From: Holosporales bacterium | GTDB taxonomy: Bacteria > Pseudomonadota > Alphaproteobacteria > BNTO01 | Assembly (NCBI GenBank): GCA_031265645.1 | Contig: JAISCJ010000049.1 | Location: 1 to 8,551, forward strand | Direction: 5' to 3' | Length of the DNA: 8,551 nucleotides | In this document: positions 1 to 5,441 of the stretch, piece by piece | Layout: every line of letters starts with the position of its first letter | Position numbering within the stretch: position 1 is the first letter of the stretch | Notes under the pieces: generated by a model | Seen by the model: only the letters and a program-made list of their open reading frames with translations | What the model was told of the DNA's origin: nothing | Database searches by the model: none | Translations under genes and position numbers: made by a program

Positions 1-114
1 TCCTTCTTTATCAAGCATCCGGTATACGCCAGGAGAGACGGGAAAAGACTTCACTGCGGACTTTATTACTCCTTGCCCGCGTATCAATTCACTTGGTCCC
101 TTCTGGATTACCAC
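1..114 (-). CDS. uvrC: UvrABC excinuclease subunit C, N-terminal fragment
   Basis: This is the first 38 codons of a leftward gene that runs off the left edge. UvrC makes both incisions around a UvrB-marked DNA lesion in nucleotide excision repair in the cytoplasm. The visible part contains the start of the family's GIY-YIG nuclease domain: a region reading GQGVIKSAVKSFPVSPGVYR then MLDKEG. The PGVYRMLD block is the usual UvrC opening, just before the YVGKA motif, which lies outside the window. The start is taken as GTG at 114-112 because AAAGGTG lies five to six bases upstream. An in-frame TTG further up is possible, and a stop blocks longer extension. The assignment rests on about 25 residues, but the motif is distinctive. 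The catalytic residues and all later domains cannot be checked here. Confidence 0.8.
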   Translation of the reverse strand, partial: MVIQKGPSELIRGQGVIKSAVKSFPVSPGVYRMLDKEG

Positions 115-119
115 AAAAA

Positions 120-126
120 CACCTTT
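120..126 (-). promoter_or_regulatory. Ribosome binding site fixing the uvrC GTG start
   Basis: On the minus strand this reads AAAGGTG, followed by TTTTT and then GTG. It is the only Shine-Dalgarno-like element near the conserved N-terminus, and it decides for the GTG start over the in-frame TTG upstream. Confidence 0.5.
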
Positions 127-165
127 GCTTGCAGCAGATCTCAAAGATATTAATTCATATCATAG

Positions 166-194
166 ACGAGAACTTTAGTCTCGTTGCATGCAAC
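166..194. repeat. Inverted repeat next to a 12-base palindrome, possible operator
   Basis: ACGAGA-N7-TCTCGT (166-184) overlaps the left end of the perfect palindrome GTTGCATGCAAC (183-194). Both sit 50-80 bases upstream of the uvrC start, where a repressor or activator could act. They do not match the alphaproteobacterial LexA pattern GTTC-N7-GTTC. The binding role is inference; the symmetry is read directly. Confidence 0.35.
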
Positions 195-385
195 TTCTGC
201 AGGAACATGTTATGAAAATTAATGCAAACAAACTGATATACTCATCTCAGTTGAAATTTCTGTAATAAAGTATAGATTTTGCGCTGGGTACGCGTCCCCA
301 AAATCCATATATTCAGTTTTGAAATGTATATATACACCATGGTCTTTTTATTGCGTAAAAGATTGGAGCTGCCAGTAAATAAATA

Positions 386-403
386 TTAATAAAATTTTAT
401 TAA
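386..403. repeat. Perfect 18-base AT palindrome after the exported-protein gene
   Basis: TTAATAAAATTTTATTAA is perfectly self-complementary and lies eight bases beyond the stop of the leftward gene ending at 412. With no GC pairs and no loop it would be a poor RNA terminator, but it could act as a weak 3' end or a protein-binding site. Confidence 0.4.
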
Positions 404-411
404 GCTGCATT

Positions 412-1191
412 CTAAGTTTTAGAAGAATCAGTGGTTTTACTAAAAAAAACACAAATTTCATCAATTTGTTTATACATGTGCATCATTGCAGAATATATAT
501 CTGATCGAAAAATCGGATCAGGATTGTCTCTCACAAATTTTAACAGCGAGCCAAGCGTATCTCGTACGTTATCACTGAACTCTACAGCCGTATTGTGAAG
601 CCGTTGCAACAAAAACACCCCAATACATTTTGACTCGAAGTCCGCCTCAGAACCCTTAGCAAATTGTACCGCAACGCCACTAACCTTGTTCAGGCATGTA
701 TCTGCTCCTTCTTTGATCTGCACAACTTTGTACAATATTCCTTCTGGGCTATATTCAGCCAACGTATTTTGAAGAGAACTTATTAACGCGTCCTTTTGTT
801 GATCTGATAAAATTAGCCGTTTTAACGACGACATTTGTGTCGCTAATTGATCAAAGCAAAGCCTTAGCGGCTGATCTGCTGAAAGTAATGTTGTTACTTC
901 TTGCGGTGCAATACTCGATTTGAAAGCCCACTTTTGTGCATCATTGAAGAATATACGTAATTCCCAATGTTTGTGTAACATTGGTTCTAGTATCGTTTCG
1001 ATTTCTTGTGGATGTACTCTTGAGCCGATCAAAGTTTCCATAATAATTTTATTTTGCCCAGATATCGATCCGCCAAAAAGGTACCTATCTTCCGAAGCAG
1101 TTGCCGCCTCAAGCAAGAATACTGATATTGTGGCAGCCAACCTTATCTTAGTGAATTTATATGCTGTCATACGCCATGGGACTCTGAACAT
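412..1191 (-). CDS. Exported four-cysteine protein of unknown function
   Basis: I do not recognise this 259-residue protein. It has a typical signal peptide: a basic stretch (about residues 11-18, YKFTKIRL), a hydrophobic core (19-28) and an Ala-Thr-Ala motif at 30-32, predicting cleavage before Ser33. The mature part looks mainly helical and soluble, with four cysteines (C112, C166, C189, C247). These would allow two disulfides in the periplasm. No later membrane segment or known catalytic motif is visible. The start is uncertain. ATG at 1191 has AAGG directly against it, which is too close to work well. ATG at 1170 (residue 8) gives a more compact signal peptide but has no clear ribosome site. 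It lies between xerC and uvrC on the same strand, with roughly 80 bases to xerC. Export is well supported; the role is unknown. Confidence 0.7.
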   Translation of the reverse strand: MFRVPWRMTAYKFTKIRLAATISVFLLEAATASEDRYLFGGSISGQNKIIMETLIGSRVHPQEIETILEPMLHKHWELRIFFNDAQKWAFKSSIAPQEVTTLLSADQPLRLCFDQLATQMSSLKRLILSDQQKDALISSLQNTLAEYSPEGILYKVVQIKEGADTCLNKVSGVAVQFAKGSEADFESKCIGVFLLQRLHNTAVEFSDNVRDTLGSLLKFVRDNPDPIFRSDIYSAMMHMYKQIDEICVFFSKTTDSSKT

Positions 1192-1274
1192 CCTTAATAA
1201 TTAGATATTACTTTAAAGACATTAATATATATTTAATGACGTTATTTTAGATCCAGAAATGAAATCGTTTGCCC

Positions 1275-2219
1275 TTAATCTTTTTTGGCACGAGGATGTG
1301 CTCGGCAAATTGTCGTACGCAGCTGTTCGCTGTTTATGTCCGTATATATTTGGGTCGTAGACAATGACGCATGTCCAAGCAATTCTTGTATGCCGCGGAT
1401 GTCTTCTGAGCTTGCCATGAGGTGCGTTGCGCAGCTATGCCTGAGGGCGTGTGGCGTAAATGAATCGGGCAAGTTAAGAATTTTTCTCAACGCTCTCACA
1501 CGCGCTTCAAACACTTGCGCAACCAGGCGTTTTCCCTTTTCTCCCAAAAATAATGGAATCGCGAAAGATTTTTTATCAAAATATTGTGAATGTGAAAGCC
1601 AGGGGCAAATGTTTTTGTAGTCGTTAATTATGCGCATGGTCCCAGGCATCAATGGCACTTGGCGTGTCTTCATTCCTTTTCCACATATTGTTAAAAATTC
1701 GGTCTGTTCGATATCTTTGCAGTTTATACTGAGGGCTTCATTGATTCGCAATCCGACGCTATATATTAAAAAAATTAATGCTTGATCGCGTTTGTGAATC
1801 CATGGTGTTCCAGGAAGTTGGAAGCAATTGTCCATCAACAGCATAATTTCATCATACGTCGCTGGGCGCGGAAGGGTTTTCCCTGCTTTAGGGGTTTTCG
1901 AAGAAAAAATTAAATGATCTTTTATGTAATCATTTTGCTCTAAAAATTTAAAAAAACTTTTTAACGCGGCAAAACGTCTTGATATTGTTCGCGAACAAAG
2001 GCCAGCATTTCTTTGGGAAGACGACCAGGCGCGCCAATCCTTGGGCTCGATTTTTATTATTTTCTCAAAAGTTGCATCTTCTCCAGTGTAGCTAGCGTAA
2101 AACTCTAAAAAGCACCTAATATCGCTGTCGTATGCGAGTCTTGTGGCGGATGCGGACGATTTATCGAAGATCAATGAATCAAGCCACTCGCTTTGTATTT
2201 TACGCAGCCGAGTCGGCAT
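1275..2219 (-). CDS. xerC: Tyrosine recombinase XerC
   Basis: XerC works with XerD at the dif site to resolve chromosome dimers before division. This 314-residue protein has the two-domain layout of the family: an N-terminal core-binding domain (about 10-105) and a C-terminal catalytic domain (115-300). All six catalytic positions are present: R158 (GLRINEA), K181 (GKGMKTR), H257 and R260 (HALRH), H283 (LGHAS) and nucleophile Y292 (QIYTDI). Spacing matches XerD of E. coli almost exactly. The tail ending AHPRAKKD and the STTQIYT block are typical of XerC rather than XerD, which decides the name. AAGGG sits five bases before the ATG. The gene faces away from the membrane-protein operon at 2526. 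It looks intact. An integrase of a mobile element is unlikely, given the length and the AHPRA tail. Confidence 0.88.
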   Translation of the reverse strand: MPTRLRKIQSEWLDSLIFDKSSASATRLAYDSDIRCFLEFYASYTGEDATFEKIIKIEPKDWRAWSSSQRNAGLCSRTISRRFAALKSFFKFLEQNDYIKDHLIFSSKTPKAGKTLPRPATYDEIMLLMDNCFQLPGTPWIHKRDQALIFLIYSVGLRINEALSINCKDIEQTEFLTICGKGMKTRQVPLMPGTMRIINDYKNICPWLSHSQYFDKKSFAIPLFLGEKGKRLVAQVFEARVRALRKILNLPDSFTPHALRHSCATHLMASSEDIRGIQELLGHASLSTTQIYTDINSEQLRTTICRAHPRAKKD

Positions 2220-2478
2220 GCTAGCCCTTAATGATAAAATTTATTCTCCTGCCGAAGAGTGTATCACAATCACACTTGTTGCTTGTTCACCCGACGTCTG
2301 AAACAAAAATTAGTTACGGTTGGATCAGCAACGGATCAGGTTCACCTGCGCTACGTGATGGTTGTAGCTAAATTCCATCACATTTGAAACATACAAGATA
2401 TAAAACAGTGTTACTCACCGCAGCCAGGCTCAATCCCCATACCACGGCGTCCTCATGAAACTTTTAATAATCTGCACA

Positions 2479-2506
2479 TTAAGATAGAATCAAGTGTATG
2501 TAGAAT
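2479..2506 (+). promoter_or_regulatory. Candidate promoter of the two-helix protein-lspA operon
   Basis: TTAAGA (2479-2484), a 16-base spacer and TAGAAT (2501-2506) resemble a sigma-70 promoter, with 4 of 6 and 5 of 6 matches. A second TAGAAT lies 16 bases upstream (2485-2490). Transcription would begin near 2513, just ahead of the Shine-Dalgarno site, giving a very short leader. Confidence 0.3.
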
Positions 2507-2513
2507 GTGATTT

Positions 2514-2519
2514 AGGGAG
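2514..2519 (+). promoter_or_regulatory. Ribosome binding site selecting the ATG at 2526
   Basis: AGGGAG touches the ATG at 2520 directly but is six bases from the in-frame ATG at 2526. The second spacing is normal, so the protein most likely starts at 2526 rather than 2520. Confidence 0.55.
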
Positions 2520-2525
2520 ATGCAT

Positions 2526-2921
2526 ATGTTAGAAAACGAAGACGCCATTCGGAAATATGTTCGCGAATTGAGGATGTTTTATAAAGACATCGTCACATCT
2601 GGCATGGTGATGCTAGTCTGTGTCGTTGCGTGGTGTGCAACGGGCGGAGGCTTTTGGCCGATATGGGTACTGATTGCACTAGCGGTGCACACGCTGCTTA
2701 GAGCAATTGCTATTGGGCGCGTGTCTCCGTCAGATTTTGGATTTTTTTGCAAATTTTTAGCCTTTTTGCGTCCTGAGTGGGAAGAACAGCAATATCAAAA
2801 AATTTCAGAAACATTTAATAGAAACACAGCGAGGAACAGCCCCACCAGCGCAACTCGTCGTCAACCTAAGCGGGAACAACGCCCTGCTGAAGAGGAACGT
2901 ACAGATGAGGAGGTAGAATAA
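2526..2921 (+). CDS. Small 2TM-domain-like membrane protein
   Basis: This 131-residue protein has a charged amphipathic N-terminus (1-21) and two hydrophobic helices (about 22-40 and 43-62) joined by a tight GGGFWP turn. After the second helix come an AVHTLLRAI segment, a short FLAFLRPEWEE stretch, and a charged, probably disordered C-terminus rich in R, E and K (about 100-131). This arrangement, with aromatic and proline residues between the helices and a His near the second helix, resembles the 2TM domain family of small bacterial membrane proteins, whose function is not established. It is followed by lspA after only two bases, and the lspA ribosome site lies inside its last codons, so the two are probably co-translated. 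A histidine-kinase or peptidase role cannot be seen. The family assignment is moderate; membrane location is firm. Confidence 0.65.
   Translation: MLENEDAIRKYVRELRMFYKDIVTSGMVMLVCVVAWCATGGGFWPIWVLIALAVHTLLRAIAIGRVSPSDFGFFCKFLAFLRPEWEEQQYQKISETFNRNTARNSPTSATRRQPKREQRPAEEERTDEEVE
2907..2914 (+). promoter_or_regulatory. Strong ribosome binding site for the lspA GTG start
   Basis: GAGGAGGT is a near-perfect Shine-Dalgarno sequence nine bases before the GTG at 2924. It lies within the end of the preceding coding region and settles the non-ATG start. Confidence 0.75.
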
Positions 2922-2923
2922 TA

Positions 2924-3448
2924 GTGAGTGTAGCCTCGATCAAAGGGGGATTTGCTTTACTTGTGGTATTGCTGATTGACCAAGTATCAAAGGCACTAGT
3001 GTTGAGCCACGTGTCACCGCATGGAGTTATTTCGGTGGTGTCGCATCTCAACTTCGTGTGCACAATGAATCGGGGCATTAGCTTCGGACTATTGAATACG
3101 GGAGCCGCATGGCAACTCGTCCTAATTTGGTGCACAGTGATAGGCCTGGTGGCGTATCTAGGATATCAGTTTTGGTGCTCGTCTAGCTCAATGTTGTCAG
3201 TTTGCGTGGGGTCGGTTTTAGGTGGCGCTTTTGGGAATATCCTGGACAGAGTAATTCATGGCGCAGTCGTAGATTTCATAGATGTGTTCGTCACAAACGT
3301 ACATTTCTTTGGCACGACCATTAAAGAGTGGCATTGGCCAGCTTTTAATGTTGCGGATTCAGCGATCGTTGTTGGAGTATTCGTGCTGGTTATCTTGCAT
3401 CTGCGCAGCGGAGGAAATGCCGCGCCACAACGGAAACGAAAAGCATAG
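2924..3448 (+). CDS. lspA: Lipoprotein signal peptidase (signal peptidase II)
   Basis: LspA is the inner-membrane aspartyl protease that removes the signal peptide of prolipoproteins after Lgt has lipidated the cysteine. This 174-residue protein has the expected four membrane helices (roughly 8-26, 62-82, 89-107, 144-161). The family motifs occur in order: DQVSK (19-23), MNRGISFG (48-55), GNILDR (104-109), VVDFID (115-120) and FNVADS (141-146). The catalytic pair should be D117 and D145, with the conserved N49, N105, R109 and N142 also present. Length is normal. The C-terminus ends in a basic tail (QRKRKA). Translation starts at GTG, supported by the strong upstream site. lgt follows two genes later, so the two lipoprotein-maturation steps are encoded together. 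Confidence 0.95.
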   Translation: MSVASIKGGFALLVVLLIDQVSKALVLSHVSPHGVISVVSHLNFVCTMNRGISFGLLNTGAAWQLVLIWCTVIGLVAYLGYQFWCSSSSMLSVCVGSVLGGAFGNILDRVIHGAVVDFIDVFVTNVHFFGTTIKEWHWPAFNVADSAIVVGVFVLVILHLRSGGNAAPQRKRKA

Positions 3449-3498
3449 CGGCAAACATGCCTCCAATTTTTTATGTTTTAGGGAAGTTTTTTCTGTCA

Positions 3499-3504
3499 TA
3501 TAAT
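3499..3504 (+). promoter_or_regulatory. Candidate -10 element for iscU
   Basis: A perfect TATAAT lies between lspA and iscU. The -35 region about 17 bases upstream (TTTTAG or TTTAGG) is poor. Transcription from it would start near 3511, which would make a GTG start at 3510 impossible and supports the ATG at 3537. It suggests iscU-lgt can be expressed separately from lspA. Confidence 0.4.
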
Positions 3505-3527
3505 CGGGAGTGTTTGTCGTTTTTCGT

Positions 3528-3531
3528 GAGG
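3528..3531 (+). promoter_or_regulatory. Ribosome binding site selecting the iscU ATG at 3537
   Basis: GAGG five bases before ATG 3537 gives normal spacing. It yields an N-terminus (MQYSSKVIE) that aligns residue for residue with E. coli IscU. The frame could open earlier at GTG 3510, but those nine residues have no counterpart in the family. Confidence 0.65.
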
Positions 3532-3536
3532 CGCGC

Positions 3537-3959
3537 ATGCAGTACAGCAGCAAAGTCATCGAATTGTGCCAGGATACATCGAACATAGGGACTCTGGATG
3601 AAACGGATAAGAACGTTGGAACAGGGCTAGTTGGGTCTCCCGCGTGTGGTGATGTACTGCGCCTTCAAATATTAGTTGACGAAGATGGGATCATCCAAGA
3701 TGCAAAGTTTAAAACTTTCGGTTGTGGATCCGCAGTTGCAGCATCAGCACTCGCAATCGAGTGGATGAAGGGGAAGACTCTGGAGCAAGCAAACGCAATA
3801 AAAAATGACGACATCGCGAAGCACCTCGCCTTGCCGCCAATAAAATTGCACTGTTCGGTATTGGCCGAGAGCGCAATAAAAGATGCAGTAGACAATTACA
3901 AGAGCAAACAAAATGGAAAGAACAAAGAAGGCGTTGAAGCTGTTGACGAAACGCGATAA
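3537..3959 (+). CDS. iscU: Iron-sulfur cluster assembly scaffold IscU
   Basis: IscU is the scaffold on which IscS-derived sulfur and iron build [2Fe-2S] clusters, later passed on by the HscA/HscB chaperones. At 140 residues it is about 12 longer than E. coli IscU, with a lysine-rich C-terminal extension (122-140). The ligands fall at the same numbers as in E. coli: C37 and D39 (PACGD), C63 (GCGSA), H105 and C106 (LHCSV). The HscA-recognition motif LPPIK sits at 99-103. Tyr3 is kept. The normally conserved HYENPRN stretch is replaced by LCQDTSN (10-16), losing Pro14 and Arg15 and adding Cys11. No iscS, iscA, hscA, hscB or fdx is adjacent. The gene lies between lspA and lgt, 15 bases before lgt. 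A working scaffold is likely; a diverged paralogue is possible. Confidence 0.9.
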   Translation: MQYSSKVIELCQDTSNIGTLDETDKNVGTGLVGSPACGDVLRLQILVDEDGIIQDAKFKTFGCGSAVAASALAIEWMKGKTLEQANAIKNDDIAKHLALPPIKLHCSVLAESAIKDAVDNYKSKQNGKNKEGVEAVDETR

Positions 3960-3974
3960 ATAGCTTGGCGTTAT

Positions 3975-4802
3975 ATGTTGTTTTTTTCTGTAACATCGAT
4001 CTCACCCGTTTGCTTTAGCATGTTTGGGGTAGACATTTATTGGTACGGCATTGCATATATTGTCAGTATTTGGCTTGCCTTGTTTTATGCTAAAAAGCTT
4101 GCAGGAAAAGGGGATATACTAATTGAAACAGTCCCAGGCACGCTACAATACGGCCTAATTTCTTCGGAAAAACTTCGGCAATATATTGATTCATTTCTTC
4201 CTTTAGCATGCGTTGGAATTGTTGCTGGAGGTCGTTTAGGGCACGTAATTTTTTTCGATATTTTGTACTATGCCAAAAATTTACCAAAGGTATTGTGCAT
4301 TAGAGACGGAGGAATGTCTTTTCACGGTGGCCTAATTGGAATAATTCTTGCTGCGGCGTGGTTCACCCACCAGAAAAAAATCCGACTAATTTCTTACTTA
4401 GACCTATTAGCCATGGTTGCACCGATTGGACTCGCTATAGGAAGGCTGGCAAACTTTGTTAACAGCGAGCTATACGGAACACCAACAACGTTACCGTGGG
4501 GGGTTTTCTTCCATGATACGTTCGAGCCTAGACACCCAACGCAGATATACGAGGCGCTCACTGAAGGTGTCCTCACGCTAACAATATTGGCTATCTTTTA
4601 CAAGTTAAAACAAAAAAGGCGACCTGGAGAGCTCTCAATCGTATTCCTGCTGTGTTACGGAATATCACGGATTCTTATCGATTTTGTAAAAGACTCTAGC
4701 CATTATATGGGATTTACGGTGGGGCAGTGGCTATCTATCGCGATGATTCTCGGCGGAGTTTTAATAATGTATACATTTTCTCGCCAACATAAGCTCACAT
4801 GA
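3975..4802 (+). CDS. lgt: Prolipoprotein diacylglyceryl transferase
   Basis: Lgt moves diacylglycerol from phosphatidylglycerol to the lipobox cysteine, the first step of lipoprotein maturation in the inner membrane. The 275-residue protein is multi-spanning and close to normal length. Recognisable positions, with E. coli equivalents, are: Y24 in YWYG (Y26), H117 in SFHGGLIG (H103), R157 and N160 in GRLANFVNSE (R143, N146), E165 (E151), G168 (G154) and R232 in YGISR (R239). Where E. coli has E243, this protein has D236. An insertion-like, more polar segment lies at about 45-72. ATG 3975 has no clear ribosome site, but an ATG at 4020 would cut into the conserved ISPV segment, so the longer form is kept. 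It follows iscU by 15 bases and ends the operon with TGA, the only TGA stop among the main genes. Confidence 0.95.
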   Translation: MLFFSVTSISPVCFSMFGVDIYWYGIAYIVSIWLALFYAKKLAGKGDILIETVPGTLQYGLISSEKLRQYIDSFLPLACVGIVAGGRLGHVIFFDILYYAKNLPKVLCIRDGGMSFHGGLIGIILAAAWFTHQKKIRLISYLDLLAMVAPIGLAIGRLANFVNSELYGTPTTLPWGVFFHDTFEPRHPTQIYEALTEGVLTLTILAIFYKLKQKRRPGELSIVFLLCYGISRILIDFVKDSSHYMGFTVGQWLSIAMILGGVLIMYTFSRQHKLT

Positions 4803-5001
4803 CCTTATTTGTGGCATTTTATTGATGTTTATCAGTGTATCTGTTCAATATCGACATAAATTGCTCACAAAACCAGTTAATCGTTTATGAAAAAAATACT
4901 GTTAATGTCACATAAACACCATATATATATCCATAATATATAAAACAGCTTAAAAATCAATGGAAACAAACATTAATTAAAGCATGCAAATTTTTAAACT
5001 C
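4803..5001. other. AT-rich spacer after lgt
   Basis: No gene is visible in this roughly 200-base stretch. It contains an alternating AT run near 4920-4942 (ATATATATAT, then CCATAATATATAA) and a small TGAT-GTTT-ATCA hairpin near 4823-4834. I see no rightward intrinsic terminator immediately behind lgt. Confidence 0.4.
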
Positions 5002-5031
5002 AAAAAAAACCCTCCTCGCAAGCGAAGAGGG
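5002..5031 (-). terminator. Rho-independent terminator for leftward transcription
   Basis: Read leftward, the hairpin is CCCTCTTCG, loop CTTG, then CGAGGAGGG: nine pairs including one G-U, followed at once by eight T residues (the A-run at 5002-5009). This is a classic intrinsic terminator. In the rightward direction the same stem has a C-A mismatch and a poor tail (GCAGTTCTTTT), so it would serve lgt weakly at best. It ends transcripts coming from 5055-5297 and perhaps from the gene at 5442-5885. Confidence 0.8.
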
Positions 5032-5054
5032 CAGTTCTTTTAGGGGGAAGAACT

Positions 5055-5297
5055 TTAGCGTTGGTCCATCAACCAACCCACTGCACAATATATCCTCAAT
5101 ATGTTTTCTTTGGCAAGTATTTTTTTTGCGAGTCAACGCATGTATCCCTGGTACAGACCAGAAGCAACAAGCATCTTTCGATTGGGCATAACACCACTGA
5201 GCATTTTTTCCGCATCATCGAGCGAAAGAACGAGCGTTCCTATGCTTAAATCGACGTAACTGCAACAAAACAATGCCATTAAGATATATTTTATCAC
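5055..5297 (-). pseudogene. Small leftward gene interrupted by one in-frame TGA
   Basis: I do not recognise this product. On the minus strand one frame runs from GTG 5297 (GAGTG five bases upstream) or ATG 5279 to a TAA at 5057-5055, with a single TGA at 5135-5133. The first part, from the ATG, gives 48 residues beginning MALFCCSYVDLSIGTLVLS. It continues through DDAEKMLSGVMPNRK to GLYQGYMR. After the TGA the same frame continues LAKKILAKENILRIYCAVG and ends WLMDQR. The start is hydrophobic, as in a signal peptide or membrane anchor. The frame's TAA lies 24 bases before the strong terminator at 5031-5002, as for a true gene end. TGA is a normal stop elsewhere here (lgt), so a nonsense-mutated gene or a functional 48-residue peptide is more likely than recoding. 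An alternative is a non-coding RNA. Confidence 0.4.
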
Positions 5298-5441
5298 GAT
5301 GACACTCAGGCTTCATATTTAAGGACATTGTAAAATATTTTTAGGTGAATTTTATAATTATTTTTTTTTATTAATTATTAAATAAAATCTACAACCTTTA
5401 TTCGTCATTGAGCAAAATTTTGAGCAATGCCTCTGGCAGAA
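5298..5441. other. Very AT-rich spacer with a short direct repeat
   Basis: Poly-T and TTAATTATTAA runs fill 5340-5390. TTGAGCAA occurs twice, 12 bases apart (5408-5415 and 5420-5427), directly behind the stop of the leftward gene at 5442. I see no terminator with a T-run here, so transcription may continue leftward to the terminator at 5031-5002. Confidence 0.35.

Larger units (their letters stand above)
115..411. other. Palindrome-rich intergenic region upstream of uvrC
   Basis: I see no gene in this roughly 300-base stretch. It lies between the uvrC start and the 3' end of the exported-protein gene, both leftward, so any uvrC promoter must be here. It holds several perfect palindromes: GTTGCATGCAAC at 183-194, TGTATATATACA at 325-336, ACCATGGT at 336-343 and an 18-base AT palindrome at 386-403. 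There is also a six-base inverted repeat, ACGAGA/TCTCGT (166-171 and 179-184), with a seven-base loop. None is followed by a T-run, so they do not look like intrinsic terminators. I did not find a clean -35/-10 pair on the minus strand; TATGAT near 163 is only a weak -10 candidate. Confidence 0.5.
2220..2525. other. Divergent intergenic region between xerC and the two-helix protein gene
   Basis: This region must carry the promoters for xerC (leftward) and for the 2526 operon (rightward). I see no RNA gene. Short repeats are visible: GGATCAG twice, 11 bases apart (2322-2328 and 2333-2339), and CAGGT-TC-ACCTG at 2337-2348. On the minus strand, 2445-2368 holds a 25-codon frame starting GTG with GAGG five bases upstream. 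It would encode a very hydrophobic peptide beginning MVWGLSLAAVSNTVLYLV. It could be a small membrane protein or chance. Confidence 0.4.

Noticed and set aside
920..1204. Rightward 94-codon frame inside the exported-protein gene
   Set aside because: It is a shadow of the leftward gene, which has a clear signal peptide and normal composition.
1218..1240. CATTAA/TTAATG hairpin after xerC as a terminator or dif site
   Set aside because: No T-run follows it in the leftward direction, and it lacks the two 11-base arms around a 6-base centre expected of dif.
2322..2339. GGATCAG direct repeats as a CRISPR or iteron array
   Set aside because: Only two short copies 11 bases apart, with no further units or spacers.
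4915..4945. AT-alternating stretch after lgt as a replication origin or dif site
   Set aside because: No DnaA boxes were found around it and the arms do not match dif; simple AT richness explains it.
5061..5249. Rightward 62-codon frame in the 5061-5249 interval
   Set aside because: Its composition is rich in His, Gln, Asn and Thr, with no ribosome site, and it lies opposite a more protein-like leftward frame that has a matching terminator.
5055..5297. TGA read as tryptophan (altered genetic code)
   Set aside because: lgt ends at TGA at its expected length and all other genes use TGG for tryptophan, so a standard code is far more likely.
5032..5300. tmRNA, signal-recognition-particle RNA, 6S or RNase P RNA upstream of the leftward terminator
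   Set aside because: I looked for the conserved cores of these RNAs (tRNA-like ends and tag codons, GGAAGGAAGCA, RNase P core) and did not see them.
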